From RGIG5612 sp963589005 (GTDB lineage: Bacteria; Bacillota; Clostridia; Lachnospirales; Lachnospiraceae), in NCBI GenBank assembly GCA_963589005.1, contig CAVAJR010000002.1, forward strand, positions 58,069 to 122,068: 64,000 bases of DNA, written 5' to 3'. Positions 8,156 through 15,788 of the stretch are shown here, in pieces. The stretch's first letter is position 1. Each line of letters opens with the position of its first letter. Under the pieces are notes generated by a model. It made no database searches, was not told where the DNA came from, and was given only the letters and a program-made list of their open reading frames with translations. The position numbers were made by a program, and so were the translations under genes.

Positions 8156-9259
8156 ATGAAAAAGACATTGAAAAAGGCATCAATAGCAACTCTTGCCGGA
8201 ATTATGGCAGCCGCAGTACCATTTACAGCAATGGCCTCTGAGCCAACAGCAACCGTACCTGACTCATCAGAACAGACAGAGATGGCAGCTGAAATGACAG
8301 AAGAAGAATTTGAAGCATTCTTAGATGAACTTCTGCAGTCACTCGATGAGGACACTACCTCCTCCGATTACAGCTGGGACAGCGATTACAATTGGGACAG
8401 CGATTACAGCACAGATACCATCAGCGAGGCGCAATTAGAGCAGGAGATTTTCAACATTCTTGCCGGAATCGGTACCGAGATTGAAAATGCTCTCTCCGTA
8501 GAACAAATCGAGGAAATCAATGTAGCCTTTAACTCTCTTTTAGTCGGAGTTACAGATCATGTCGAGGTATTTTTAAACAGACTGGTTGATATACTTGACG
8601 ATGCAAGCTCTGAGATTGGTCTTGATGAAGACACCAACTATTTTGAGATGTCAGCTGAAGAGGAAGCTATTTGGAACCAGATGAGCGAAATATATGATGC
8701 AATCGATGAACTTGAAGCTGAAAACATCGATACCTGGAAGAAGCTGTATCAGAATACCACTGTTGATGACATTGATGAAGATTTCGACGAATCTGCATTT
8801 ATTATTAAATCTAAGGATCTGACAACAGATGAGAAGAACGTTCTTCTTGACCAGATTGAGCAGGAAGACTTATATCAGGAGCAGCTTAGTGCATATCAGG
8901 ATGAACTCAATGCTATGAGAGACACAGATTATTTAGGCAGCATAACTGCTGAAGAACAGGCCATTTGGAACAAGATTTTAACATTCTACAACCGTGCATA
9001 TGTTGTTCATCAGAACAATGCAGAACTGTGGTGTACAATTGACGAAGCCCTTAATGAAGTTTCTGATTATTCAGCTGTCCTCGACGATCTGGACTCATTC
9101 ATAAATGGTCTTGATACTATTACAGATGAGCAGAAGGCTGCAGCAATTGCAGACAATAACTTAGTTTATATCTTTAACAGACAGGCTGAACTGCTCGAAG
9201 ACTCTATCTACAACAGCATCATAGATGAATCAGATTATATTGCAAATGCAGCAGGCTGA
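8156..9259 (+). CDS. Secreted acidic helical protein, copy 1
   Basis: 367 residues. Signal peptide MKKTLKKASIATLAGIMAAA with a likely signal peptidase I site after AMA (residue 27). The mature part is very rich in Asp and Glu. Residues 71-86 carry a D-Y/W-S-rich stretch (SDYSWDSDYNWDSDYS). Two related blocks follow: EEEAIWNQMSEIYDAIDELE at about 168-187 and EEQAIWNKILTFYNRAY at about 266-282, each followed by a Trp and a TDE-containing helix, so the protein contains an internal duplication of 90-100 residues. There is no LPXTG, lipobox or membrane helix, so it should be released. It is not a family I can name. A paralogue follows 74 bases downstream. Strong AAGGAG ribosome site. Confidence 0.8.
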   Translation: MKKTLKKASIATLAGIMAAAVPFTAMASEPTATVPDSSEQTEMAAEMTEEEFEAFLDELLQSLDEDTTSSDYSWDSDYNWDSDYSTDTISEAQLEQEIFNILAGIGTEIENALSVEQIEEINVAFNSLLVGVTDHVEVFLNRLVDILDDASSEIGLDEDTNYFEMSAEEEAIWNQMSEIYDAIDELEAENIDTWKKLYQNTTVDDIDEDFDESAFIIKSKDLTTDEKNVLLDQIEQEDLYQEQLSAYQDELNAMRDTDYLGSITAEEQAIWNKILTFYNRAYVVHQNNAELWCTIDEALNEVSDYSAVLDDLDSFINGLDTITDEQKAAAIADNNLVYIFNRQAELLEDSIYNSIIDESDYIANAAG

Positions 9260-9333
9260 TTGCAGAGCAGCTGTATAACGGATGGCAATTTTAGTTTCCA
9301 TCGCCATTGACTAATAATATAAGGAGAAAAACC

Positions 9334-10419
9334 ATGAAAAAGACATTAAAAAAAGCATCAATAGCAACTCTTGCCGGAATTATGGCAGCCGCAGTACCAT
9401 TTACAGCAATGGCTTCTGAGCCGGCAGCAACTACATCTGACGCATCAGAACAGACAGAGATTTCAGTTGAAATAACAGAAGACGACATTGAAGCATTCTT
9501 AGATTCACTGGCAGCTTCACTTGCCGAGGACACATCATCAGATTCCGGCGCCGACAGTGATTACGACCTTGAAGGCATAAACGGATCAGCATTAGAGACA
9601 GAAATTCTCAGCATTCTTACCCAGATCGGTACAGAAATCCAGAATGCCCTCTCTGAGGAGCAGATTCAGAAGATCAATAATGCATTTGACACTCTCATAA
9701 CCGGAGTTACAGATAATGCAGAAGTATTCCTGAACCAGTTAGTTGAAGTATTCGATGAAGTCAGCTCAAATATCAGTCTGGATGAGGACGATGCAAGCCT
9801 TTTTGAAATGACACCTGAGGAAGAGGCTGTTTTCAACCAGATGGGCGAAGTATATGACGCTATCGACGTTCTCGAAGCTTCAAATATTGATACATGGAAG
9901 AAACTGTATCAGAACACTACCGTTGAGGACATCGACAATGACTTCGACGAATCAGCATTTATTACCGAATCTAAGAATTTGACAGCGGACGAGAAAGATG
10001 TGCTTCTTAAGCAGATTGAACAAGAGGATGCATACCAGACACAGCTCTGCGAATTACAGGATGAACTCTCTGCTATCAATAACACAGACTACTCAGGCGG
10101 CACAACTGATGAAGAACAGGCCGTTTGGAACAAGATCTTAACATTCTATAACCGTGCATATGCAGTTCGTCAGACAAATGCTGACCTGTGGAATGTAATT
10201 GACGAGGCACTTAACGAATCTGACGATTATTTCACAGTCATTGAAGACATGGAGTCCTTCATAAACAGCCTTGATATTCTTACAAATGAAGAGAAGTCCG
10301 ATGCAATTGCTGACAATAAATTAATCGATATCTTCAATGCTCAGGCTGACCTCCTTCTGGATGCTTACTATGACATCTCTGCAGATGAAACAGTTGACAC
10401 CACAAGTGCAGAAGGCTGA
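9334..10419 (+). CDS. Secreted acidic helical protein, copy 2
   Basis: 361 residues, a paralogue of the gene just upstream. The signal peptide matches copy 1 through residue 30 and its DNA is almost identical, while the mature parts have diverged clearly. The D-Y-W stretch of copy 1 is reduced to SGADSDYDLEG. The internal repeat is again visible (EEEAVFNQMGEVYDAIDVLE and EEQAVWNKILTFYNRAY). WKKLYQNTTV and DFDESAFI are shared landmarks. The start at 9334 is chosen from AAGGAGAAAAACC directly upstream; an ATG nine codons earlier would add residues unrelated to copy 1. A strong terminator follows at 10491. The secreted partner or surface role is unknown. Confidence 0.8.
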   Translation: MKKTLKKASIATLAGIMAAAVPFTAMASEPAATTSDASEQTEISVEITEDDIEAFLDSLAASLAEDTSSDSGADSDYDLEGINGSALETEILSILTQIGTEIQNALSEEQIQKINNAFDTLITGVTDNAEVFLNQLVEVFDEVSSNISLDEDDASLFEMTPEEEAVFNQMGEVYDAIDVLEASNIDTWKKLYQNTTVEDIDNDFDESAFITESKNLTADEKDVLLKQIEQEDAYQTQLCELQDELSAINNTDYSGGTTDEEQAVWNKILTFYNRAYAVRQTNADLWNVIDEALNESDDYFTVIEDMESFINSLDILTNEEKSDAIADNKLIDIFNAQADLLLDAYYDISADETVDTTSAEG

Positions 10420-10490
10420 TTGCATAGCAGCCGCATTAAAGACGACAATTTTAGCTCCTCCATTGACTAAATAAAATAATATTGCAAAAC

Positions 10491-10530
10491 AAACCTCCCA
10501 TCGTCAAAATCATGGCGGTGGGAGGTTTTT
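10491..10530 (+). terminator. Rho-independent terminator after the secreted-protein pair
   Basis: AACCTCCCA and TGGGAGGTT form a 9-base GC-rich stem around a loop of about 20 bases and are followed by five T residues. It closes the transcript of the two secreted proteins. Confidence 0.8.
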
Positions 10531-10544
10531 ATGATCATAAGTAA

Positions 10545-10580
10545 TTCCCTAGCCTTCTTGGCTAATTCAAGTTTACCGAG
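10545..10580 (-). pseudogene. Short fragment of a rubrerythrin gene
   Basis: On the minus strand this stretch encodes LGKLELAKKAREL, matching LGKFELAKKAKEL of the intact reverse rubrerythrin at 11888-12430. At DNA level 32 of 36 positions agree with 11990-12025. The similarity stops at both sides. It is a broken piece of a second rubrerythrin gene. The rest of 10531-10753 shows only the fragment and the pgeF upstream region. Confidence 0.6.
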
Positions 10581-10753
10581 CGCTTGCAATACATTTTTAT
10601 CTGACTTGATCAATAAAATGTGTGAACTGCATTTGCACATCTCTGCACTGATGTAGACATCAGAAATTCTATTTAAGTATAGACACCATCTTCTATCTTT
10701 CATATAATCCAATCAGGATTTATTTCTAACACGATATAAGGATGGTAATAATT

Positions 10754-11686
10754 GTGAAGTGGATGGATGAACCTAAATATGATGTTCCTTTTTTTACATT
10801 TGAAAATCTTGAACGTACCGACATTGTGACAAATGCCTTTACGACCAAGTTTTATTGGAAAAACGGACGAGGCATTGGTGAAACTATCAATGATTTTTTT
10901 CAGCCGCTGCTGAGAGTATCCTCCGAGCCGGAAGAAGTTGCTCACTGCGAGATGCTTCTTAAGCGACAGTTCGAGGTTAAAGACGGCTATCTCATTTCAT
11001 CTGCACAGAAGCATACCAATAATATTTACCGGATAACCTCAGACGATGTGGAAGCATCCATAAATGGCAATCTGCATCTTGAGAGCATCGACGGTCTTAT
11101 TACCGACATCCCGGGTGTTATGTTGGAGACATTTGGGGCAGACTGCCCCTCCGTTTATATAGTTGACCCTGTACATAAGGCCATCGGCCTGTGTCATTCC
11201 GGTCGCAAGGGCACACAGACTCATATCGCAGCTGTTATGCTGGAAGCAATGTTCAAATCCTATGGCACACAGCCGGCCGATGTATTGGCTGCGATATCGC
11301 CGGGCATCTGCACGGATTGCTACGAAGTCGGTGATGATGTTGCCGAGGATTTCGTTAGAGATTACAAGAATAAGACCAAATTCATGAATCTCCGGGCGGC
11401 AAATGTTTTAACTGAACCTTCCGATACCTATGCAGCCGGCAAATGTCCTGGTGACTGCCCGGATCACTCAGGCAACGGATTGCCATGTATGCCTTACATA
11501 AATGGTCGCTATCATATTGACCTGCTTCGTGCTGTCACTCAATCGTTGACGGCGTGCGGCGTAGACCCTGACAATATTGAGGTTTCCCACCTGTGCACCC
11601 GATGCAGGAGCGATATTTTTTATTCATTCAGAGCTGAAGGGAAAATCTCAAACGAAAACTGCGGACTGCTGATGATTAAGGAATAA
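10754..11686 (+). CDS. pgeF: Laccase-domain protein / peptidoglycan editing factor
   Basis: About 310 residues of the YfiH/YlmD (PgeF) family. Metal-site residues can be seen in order: His in SAQKHT, Cys in GADCPSVY, and His in LCHSGRKGT; the family usually has HAGWRGT at the last site, so the Trp is replaced here. ISPGICTDCYEVG and HLCTRCRSDIFYSFRAEG near the end are also family landmarks. PgeF proteins remove wrongly built muropeptides and also act on purine nucleosides. A GTG start at 10754 (VKWMDEPKYDVPFFTF) fits homologues and follows AAGGATGG by 8 bases; an ATG at 10742 is the alternative. It is a single gene facing the rubrerythrin operon. Confidence 0.85.
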   Translation: MKWMDEPKYDVPFFTFENLERTDIVTNAFTTKFYWKNGRGIGETINDFFQPLLRVSSEPEEVAHCEMLLKRQFEVKDGYLISSAQKHTNNIYRITSDDVEASINGNLHLESIDGLITDIPGVMLETFGADCPSVYIVDPVHKAIGLCHSGRKGTQTHIAAVMLEAMFKSYGTQPADVLAAISPGICTDCYEVGDDVAEDFVRDYKNKTKFMNLRAANVLTEPSDTYAAGKCPGDCPDHSGNGLPCMPYINGRYHIDLLRAVTQSLTACGVDPDNIEVSHLCTRCRSDIFYSFRAEGKISNENCGLLMIKE

Positions 11687-11720
11687 CATTAGTATAGCCA
11701 ATTTTAGCCAGAATATCCGA

Positions 11721-11776
11721 CCAAACTAAATTCTTATTTTAGTTTGGACAGAAAAAGAGCTCCTTTCGGAACTCTT
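11721..11776. terminator. Hairpins between convergent pgeF and rubrerythrin genes
   Basis: A 10-base inverted repeat CCAAACTAAA / TTTAGTTTGG (11721-11747) follows pgeF. Next to it, AAGAG-TCC-GAAA-GGA-CTC read on the minus strand (11752-11776) ends in TTTTT and fits a terminator of the perR-rubrerythrin transcript. Together they separate the two convergent units. The rest of 11777-11887 shows nothing clear. Confidence 0.6.
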
Positions 11777-11887
11777 CTCAACAAGTTATATACTTACGAT
11801 TTTATTCAGCGCTGAACTGGTCTTTGCCCGCGTACCGGTTTCACATCGCTTTCATAAAGCTGAAACGCCTGTGCCGTAAATTTCAAA

Positions 11888-12430
11888 TTAGTGGAAATAT
11901 CTCTGAAGAAGACCTTCAAATGCTCTGCCGTGTCTTGCCTCATCACGAGCCATTTCATGAACTGTATCATGGATAGCATCCAGACCCAGTTCCTTAGCCT
12001 TCTTAGCTAATTCAAATTTGCCGAGGGTTGCGCCATTTTCAGCTTCCACTCTCATCTCAAGGTTCTTCTGAGTTGAATCAGTTACCATTTCACCCAACAG
12101 CTCTGCAAATTTTGCAGCATGCTCTGCCTCTTCGTAAGCTGCCTTCTCCCAGTACAGGCCGATCTCCGGATATCCTTCTCTGAAGGCAACACGTGCCATA
12201 GCCAGATACATTCCGACCTCTGAGCACTCGCCGTTGAAGTTGTCTCTGAGACCTTCAATTATCTCCTGAGGAGCGTCCTGTCCGATTCCTACAACATGCT
12301 CTGCAGCCCATGTCTTATCGCCGCCCATTTTTTCAAACTTATCTGATTTTACGTGACATACCGGGCACTCTTCCGGCGGAGTATCGCCTTCATGTACATA
12401 ACCGCATACCTTACAAATCCACTTTGCCAT
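11888..12430 (-). CDS. Reverse rubrerythrin (peroxide-reducing)
   Basis: A 180-residue protein with domains in reverse order to classical rubrerythrin. The rubredoxin part is first: CKVCGYVHEG (residues 5-14) and CPVCHVKSD give the four cysteines for one iron. The four-helix diiron domain follows, with EVGMYLAMARVA, YEEAEHAAKFAELL, EAENGATLGKFELAKKAKEL and EMARDEARHGRAFEGLL carrying the Glu and His ligands. The family reduces hydrogen peroxide and oxygen in anaerobes with electrons from NADH via rubredoxin. Good ribosome site (AAGGAGAAATTAAA). It lies 50 bases after perR on the same strand and is probably in its regulon. A short fragment of a related gene survives at 10545. Confidence 0.93.
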   Translation of the reverse strand: MAKWICKVCGYVHEGDTPPEECPVCHVKSDKFEKMGGDKTWAAEHVVGIGQDAPQEIIEGLRDNFNGECSEVGMYLAMARVAFREGYPEIGLYWEKAAYEEAEHAAKFAELLGEMVTDSTQKNLEMRVEAENGATLGKFELAKKAKELGLDAIHDTVHEMARDEARHGRAFEGLLQRYFH

Positions 12431-12480
12431 TTTAATTTCTCCTTTTTCTCTACTATTGTTGTTTTTATTAAAATCACAGC

Positions 12481-12897
12481 CTATTCGCTATGTCGCTGTA
12501 CAAGTTTTTCCTTGCATTTGCTGCACTGTCCAAAGAAATAAATATCCTTGCCTTGTATATCTCCGTCAAATATCTCCTTCGCTGCCGCATTCACAGAATC
12601 TAACAGCTCGTGATCCTTCAGAAAAATGTCCTCCACGGCTCCGCAATCGCTGCATATAAAATGCTGATGCTCCTGTGTATTACCATCAAAATGTTCTGCG
12701 CCATTCCTGCCCTTGAGTCTTAAAATCATATCATTGTCAGCCAGCTGGTTTAAATTTCTGTAAACCGTTCCAAGGCTGATATTAGGAATCACATTCCGAA
12801 CATTCTGGTAGATCACTTCCGCTGTCGGATGATCAGTTCTCGTATGGAGAAAATCTAATATTGCATTTCTTTGTTTTGAATAATTCAGTGTTTTCAC
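12481..12897 (-). CDS. perR: Fur-family peroxide repressor
   Basis: A 138-residue Fur-family repressor. The winged helix lies in residues 15-80 (HPTAEVIYQNVRNVIPNISL, GTVYRNLNQLAD), then the metal-sensing part HFDGNTQEHQHFIC, and two zinc-site pairs CSDCGAVED and CSKCKEK. The gene order perR then reverse rubrerythrin is common in Clostridia and supports PerR rather than Fur or Zur. GTG start with GGAG upstream. The exact AGTAAT-type palindrome 13 bases before the start suggests that it represses itself and the rubrerythrin gene. Confidence 0.88.
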   Translation of the reverse strand: MKTLNYSKQRNAILDFLHTRTDHPTAEVIYQNVRNVIPNISLGTVYRNLNQLADNDMILRLKGRNGAEHFDGNTQEHQHFICSDCGAVEDIFLKDHELLDSVNAAAKEIFDGDIQGKDIYFFGQCSKCKEKLVQRHSE

Positions 12898-12910
12898 TGC
12901 TTTATCTCCA

Positions 12911-12994
12911 AATCAGTAATTATTACTGATTTTATTTTACATGAATTTCTGACTATGTCAAGGGTTTTATTATAATTTAGTAATTTTTATTACT
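12911..12994 (-). promoter_or_regulatory. Two palindromic PerR-type boxes
   Basis: AATCAGTAAT/ATTACTGATT around one central base (12911-12931) is a perfect 10+10 palindrome, and AGTAAT-TTTT-ATTACT (12979-12994) is a second with the same half-site. Both are AT-rich with the TAAT core of Fur-family boxes and lie just upstream of perR. Confidence 0.65.
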
Positions 12995-13045
12995 TTTGCC
13001 AATTACAACGTTATTTATTGAAATCTTAAGGGGCTTGCTATTACA

Positions 13046-13106
13046 TAAAAACCTCCAAGCCGTATGTTCAATCAACATTTCCATGTGCGAACATACAGCC
13101 GGAGGT
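13046..13106 (-). terminator. Long terminator hairpin downstream of the glycine-rich protein gene
   Basis: ACCTCC-GCC-GTATGTTC and GAACATAC-GCC-GGAGGT pair across a loop of about 18 bases. Read on the minus strand the stem is followed by TTTTT, so it terminates the transcript of the small gene ending at 13200. The rest of 12995-13199 contains no gene. Confidence 0.65.
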
Positions 13107-13199
13107 AACACTGACCGCAGGTTTTCAATTGATACCTGCTTCTTGAATAATCTTCCTTAGAATAGGCTAAAAATAGAATTATTCAGATAATAAAAATGA

Positions 13200-13442
13200 C
13201 TATAAAATGATAGCAACTATCGCCGCGATAATTGCAGCGATAAATATAAATGGCATAAGGCAGCAGCCTCCGCGTCTTGGCGGTGGCGGTCCCCATGGTC
13301 TTCTCGGGCCTCTCATTCCCGGGCCACCCATTCCTGGTCCGCCTGGTCTCGGTCCGCCCATTCCCGGGCCACCCATTCTCGGTCCTCCGCCCATTCCCGG
13401 GCCGCCGCCCATTCCTGGTCCACCTGGTCCATGTCCTGGCAT
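13200..13442 (-). CDS. Glycine/methionine/proline-rich small membrane protein
   Basis: An 80-residue protein. Residues 1-50 are a set of short repeats of the type GGPGMGGP and GGPRMG, followed by RRPWGPPPPRRGGCC and a C-terminal hydrophobic helix (LMPFIFIAAIIAAIVAIIL). The ATG at 13442 follows GGAAGGAG by 7 bases; a reading 22 codons longer has no such site. The tail is likely anchored in the membrane with the repeat-rich part outside or inside, which cannot be told. The paired Cys and many Met could bind metal, but this is a guess from composition. It is a single gene with its own terminator. Confidence 0.6.
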   Translation of the reverse strand: MPGHGPGGPGMGGGPGMGGGPRMGGPGMGGPRPGGPGMGGPGMRGPRRPWGPPPPRRGGCCLMPFIFIAAIIAAIVAIIL

Positions 13443-13580
13443 AAAATCACTCCTTCCTATAATTCTTAACCTTGAATCATCGACTTGTAAAACGTCTCCT
13501 TGAAACATCCCCTGTTTATCAGTTCAACCGGATATTTTCGAAATTCTATACAGATATTCCCCCAATGTCTCAATTATACA

Positions 13581-14456
13581 TTATTTGCCTGTCATCAGGC
13601 TCTTATATTCCTCAATACAGTTGATATTGGCAAATGCTCTCTCCAAATCTGCATTATTTAATTTGGGATTTATCTTCTTTAAATCCTCTGTATGAACTGA
13701 CTCAATATTCTCCATACCAAGTGCCTTAAGCAGGGCGAACTCACCCAGCTCCTGTGACTGTTTCATCAAGTCATATGCCCTTCTTGAATATGCTGCAGCG
13801 CAGGCTTCTATATGAGTATTCTCCTTATGCTGATCTGCGTCCATATCATTTTTTACGCAGTTACCGGCATTATCTGCAGCGCATTTTTGATCGCTGTTTT
13901 CGTGTCCTGATAAATCACCATCTAATGACAGCATGGCTGCCACCGGCGGTTCCTTTTCCTCGGCAAGTTTTTTCTCAGCTTGCAAAATATCCTCCAGCGA
14001 TTCATCAGGCTCTACCAGCCTGAGCTTAGGCAGCTCATGTCCTTTTGGCGAAACAGGATGCATTTCATCATATTTATCATCAGCTGCCTGCATTCTATCA
14101 AGAAGATGTGCCAGCACTTCCATTGATGCATTTGGGCAGTCAACCGCCGTCACTGCAAATTCCCTGAGTTTCGTCTGCTCAAATACCGACATGATCCCGC
14201 CCATGGGACCGATACTGTCATATTTATCCTCTAAAATCTCCGGCTTAATTGACGCACGCATACCCGACGCCTTTATATATTCATATATTTTCAGCGCATG
14301 CTCTTTATTTCCGCCTGCGATTATTACTCTGCCAAAATGCTTATTTGCCTCATCCAGTAGTATCTGCAGGAAAGTCCTGCCATTATATTCAAGAAATGTT
14401 TTATCTGTACCCATGCGGCTGCTCTTGCCGCCTGCTAATATTACTAATGTTTTCAT
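13581..14456 (-). CDS. mobA: MobA-like molybdenum cofactor nucleotidyltransferase with central insert
   Basis: 291 residues. The N-terminus TLVILAGGKSSRMGTDK is the nucleotide-binding loop of MobA-like transferases, followed by VIIAGG, GPMGGIMSVF and AVDCPN. The end (LLKALGMENI ... LERAFANINCIEEY) also fits. MobA adds GMP to molybdopterin to make MGD. The usual length is about 200 residues; the difference comes from an acidic, low-complexity insert at about residues 133-212 (EDILQAEKKLAEEKEP and a part rich in D, N, H). No other cofactor genes are near, so a related sugar or cofactor nucleotidyltransferase cannot be excluded. The second of two in-frame ATGs fits AGAAAGG better. Confidence 0.75.
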   Translation of the reverse strand: MKTLVILAGGKSSRMGTDKTFLEYNGRTFLQILLDEANKHFGRVIIAGGNKEHALKIYEYIKASGMRASIKPEILEDKYDSIGPMGGIMSVFEQTKLREFAVTAVDCPNASMEVLAHLLDRMQAADDKYDEMHPVSPKGHELPKLRLVEPDESLEDILQAEKKLAEEKEPPVAAMLSLDGDLSGHENSDQKCAADNAGNCVKNDMDADQHKENTHIEACAAAYSRRAYDLMKQSQELGEFALLKALGMENIESVHTEDLKKINPKLNNADLERAFANINCIEEYKSLMTGK

Positions 14457-14632
14457 CTTCATGCCTTTCTGTCAATATCTTACAGATTATAAGAATTTTA
14501 CATATACATAAGCGCGGATGCAATCCATTTTTCGTGTAATGCTCTGTCAAATAATTATCCTGTTTTCTGCGGCATCATGAAAACCCGACGCGCAAACTGT
14601 AATTCGCCATAATTATTCAGTCTCTGATCATA

Positions 14633-15553
14633 TCACAGCAGATCCGATAGTCTCGCAAATTCCTCCAGCGACAATGCCTCTCCTCTTACCGTCTCCGACA
14701 GCCCCATAACACGAAGTGCATTCACGACCTGTTCTCTGGTATAACTGAGTGCATCGGCATTTGCAATGGAATTGGCAAGTGTTTTTCTTCTCTGATTAAA
14801 TGCCGCTCTTATTATTGCAAACATTTTGGAATGATCCGCTGCCTTGACAGGTCTTTGATCCGGTTCATATATGTCAAGCCGGATAACTGCTGAGTCAACA
14901 TCGGGACGCGGAAGAAAGCAATTCCTCGTAACCGTCATTACATATTCTGGCTTTGAATAATATTGAACTGCCAGTGACAGCGCACCATAGCTCTTGCTGC
15001 CGGGTTTTTCCTGCATGCGCTCTGCAACCTCCTTCTGTACCATAACGGTTATACTCTCAATACAGCTCTTCTTCTCAAGCAATTCCATAATGATGGGAGT
15101 TGTTATGTAATAAGGAAGATTCGCAACTACCTTTATCCTCGGTTGTTCAGGTGAAGATTCGCTGCCATCTTCAGCAGATGCTGCCACCGCATTGGTTTGC
15201 GACATCTTTTCTCTCACCACCTGAGTGATCAAGGCCTCTATGTCAACCTTCAGGATATCTTCATTTACAAGAGTGAAATTATCATAATCCTGCATGGTTT
15301 CACCAAGTATCGGAATTAACATTTTATCCACTTCAACAGCGATAACCTGGCCTGCCGCCCTGCACAGCTGACCTGTCAATGCTCCCAGTCCGGGACCGAT
15401 CTCTAACACAATGTCATTCTTCGTAACCTCGGCGGCACTTACAATTCCACTCAGTATATTATCATCGATCAGAAAATTCTGACCATATTTTTTTTGAATA
15501 GAAAAGTTGTATTTTTTCAGTAATTCAATGGTGGTGCTGTTCGTACCTGCCAT
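14633..15553 (-). CDS. rsmA: 16S rRNA (adenine1518-N6/adenine1519-N6) dimethyltransferase
   Basis: 306 residues of the KsgA/RsmA family, which dimethylates two adenines at the 3' end of 16S rRNA late in small-subunit assembly. Landmarks are KYGQNFLIDDNIL, the SAM site VLEIGPGLGALT, the acidic VIAVEVDKML, and the catalytic NLPYYITTPI, then FLPRPDVDSAVI and AAFNQRRKTLANSI. AGGAGGATAAGAT precedes the ATG. A stretch of about 22 residues rich in A, S and E (about residues 113-137) is inserted before the NLPYY strand; most homologues lack it. It lies 235 bases downstream of tatD, in the same order as in many Firmicutes (metG-tatD-rsmA). Confidence 0.95.
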   Translation of the reverse strand: MAGTNSTTIELLKKYNFSIQKKYGQNFLIDDNILSGIVSAAEVTKNDIVLEIGPGLGALTGQLCRAAGQVIAVEVDKMLIPILGETMQDYDNFTLVNEDILKVDIEALITQVVREKMSQTNAVAASAEDGSESSPEQPRIKVVANLPYYITTPIIMELLEKKSCIESITVMVQKEVAERMQEKPGSKSYGALSLAVQYYSKPEYVMTVTRNCFLPRPDVDSAVIRLDIYEPDQRPVKAADHSKMFAIIRAAFNQRRKTLANSIANADALSYTREQVVNALRVMGLSETVRGEALSLEEFARLSDLL

Positions 15554-15647
15554 ATCTTATCCTCCTGTTATAATCTGCAGTTCTCAAGGTTCATCTGAGC
15601 CCTTCTCTTCATCTCATTTTGTTAATAGGTCAATATAATCCCGAACA

Positions 15648-15786
15648 GTGGCTGCCGCAGCTCGAGATAATCCGCAATCAATTTTTCGTGCGCCAAGACG
15701 GGGCAGCTGCTGCTAAAATGAGATTACTGAGCCTACATTCAAGGCGCACATAACAAGCTTTAGTTATGTCGAAACGCCGCAGCCAC
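15648..15786. repeat. Nested inverted-repeat element between tatD and rsmA
   Basis: Three nested pairs of arms fit one structured element: outer GTGGCTGC (15648-15655) with GCAGCCAC (15779-15786); inner GTGCGCC with GGCGCAC; and ACATAAC with GTTATGT. The region is between the tatD stop and the rsmA start, so it could be part of a 3' or 5' untranslated RNA. No U-run of a terminator follows. Confidence 0.4.
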
Positions 15787-15788
15787 CG

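Noticed and set aside
10467..10712. An 81-codon minus-strand frame that contains the rubrerythrin-like piece
   Set aside because: Only 12 codons match rubrerythrin; the rest has no similarity and the frame lacks a ribosome site, so only the fragment is reported.
13207..13503. A proline-rich frame on the plus strand opposite the glycine-rich gene
   Set aside because: Antisense of the GGPGMGG repeats, which give PGPP repeats; the minus strand has the ribosome site and terminator.
15648..15786. Counting the tatD-rsmA element as another copy of the hairpin repeat family
   Set aside because: Some words are alike (GCAGCTCGA), but the conserved core GAAAACAATCAGCG is not present.
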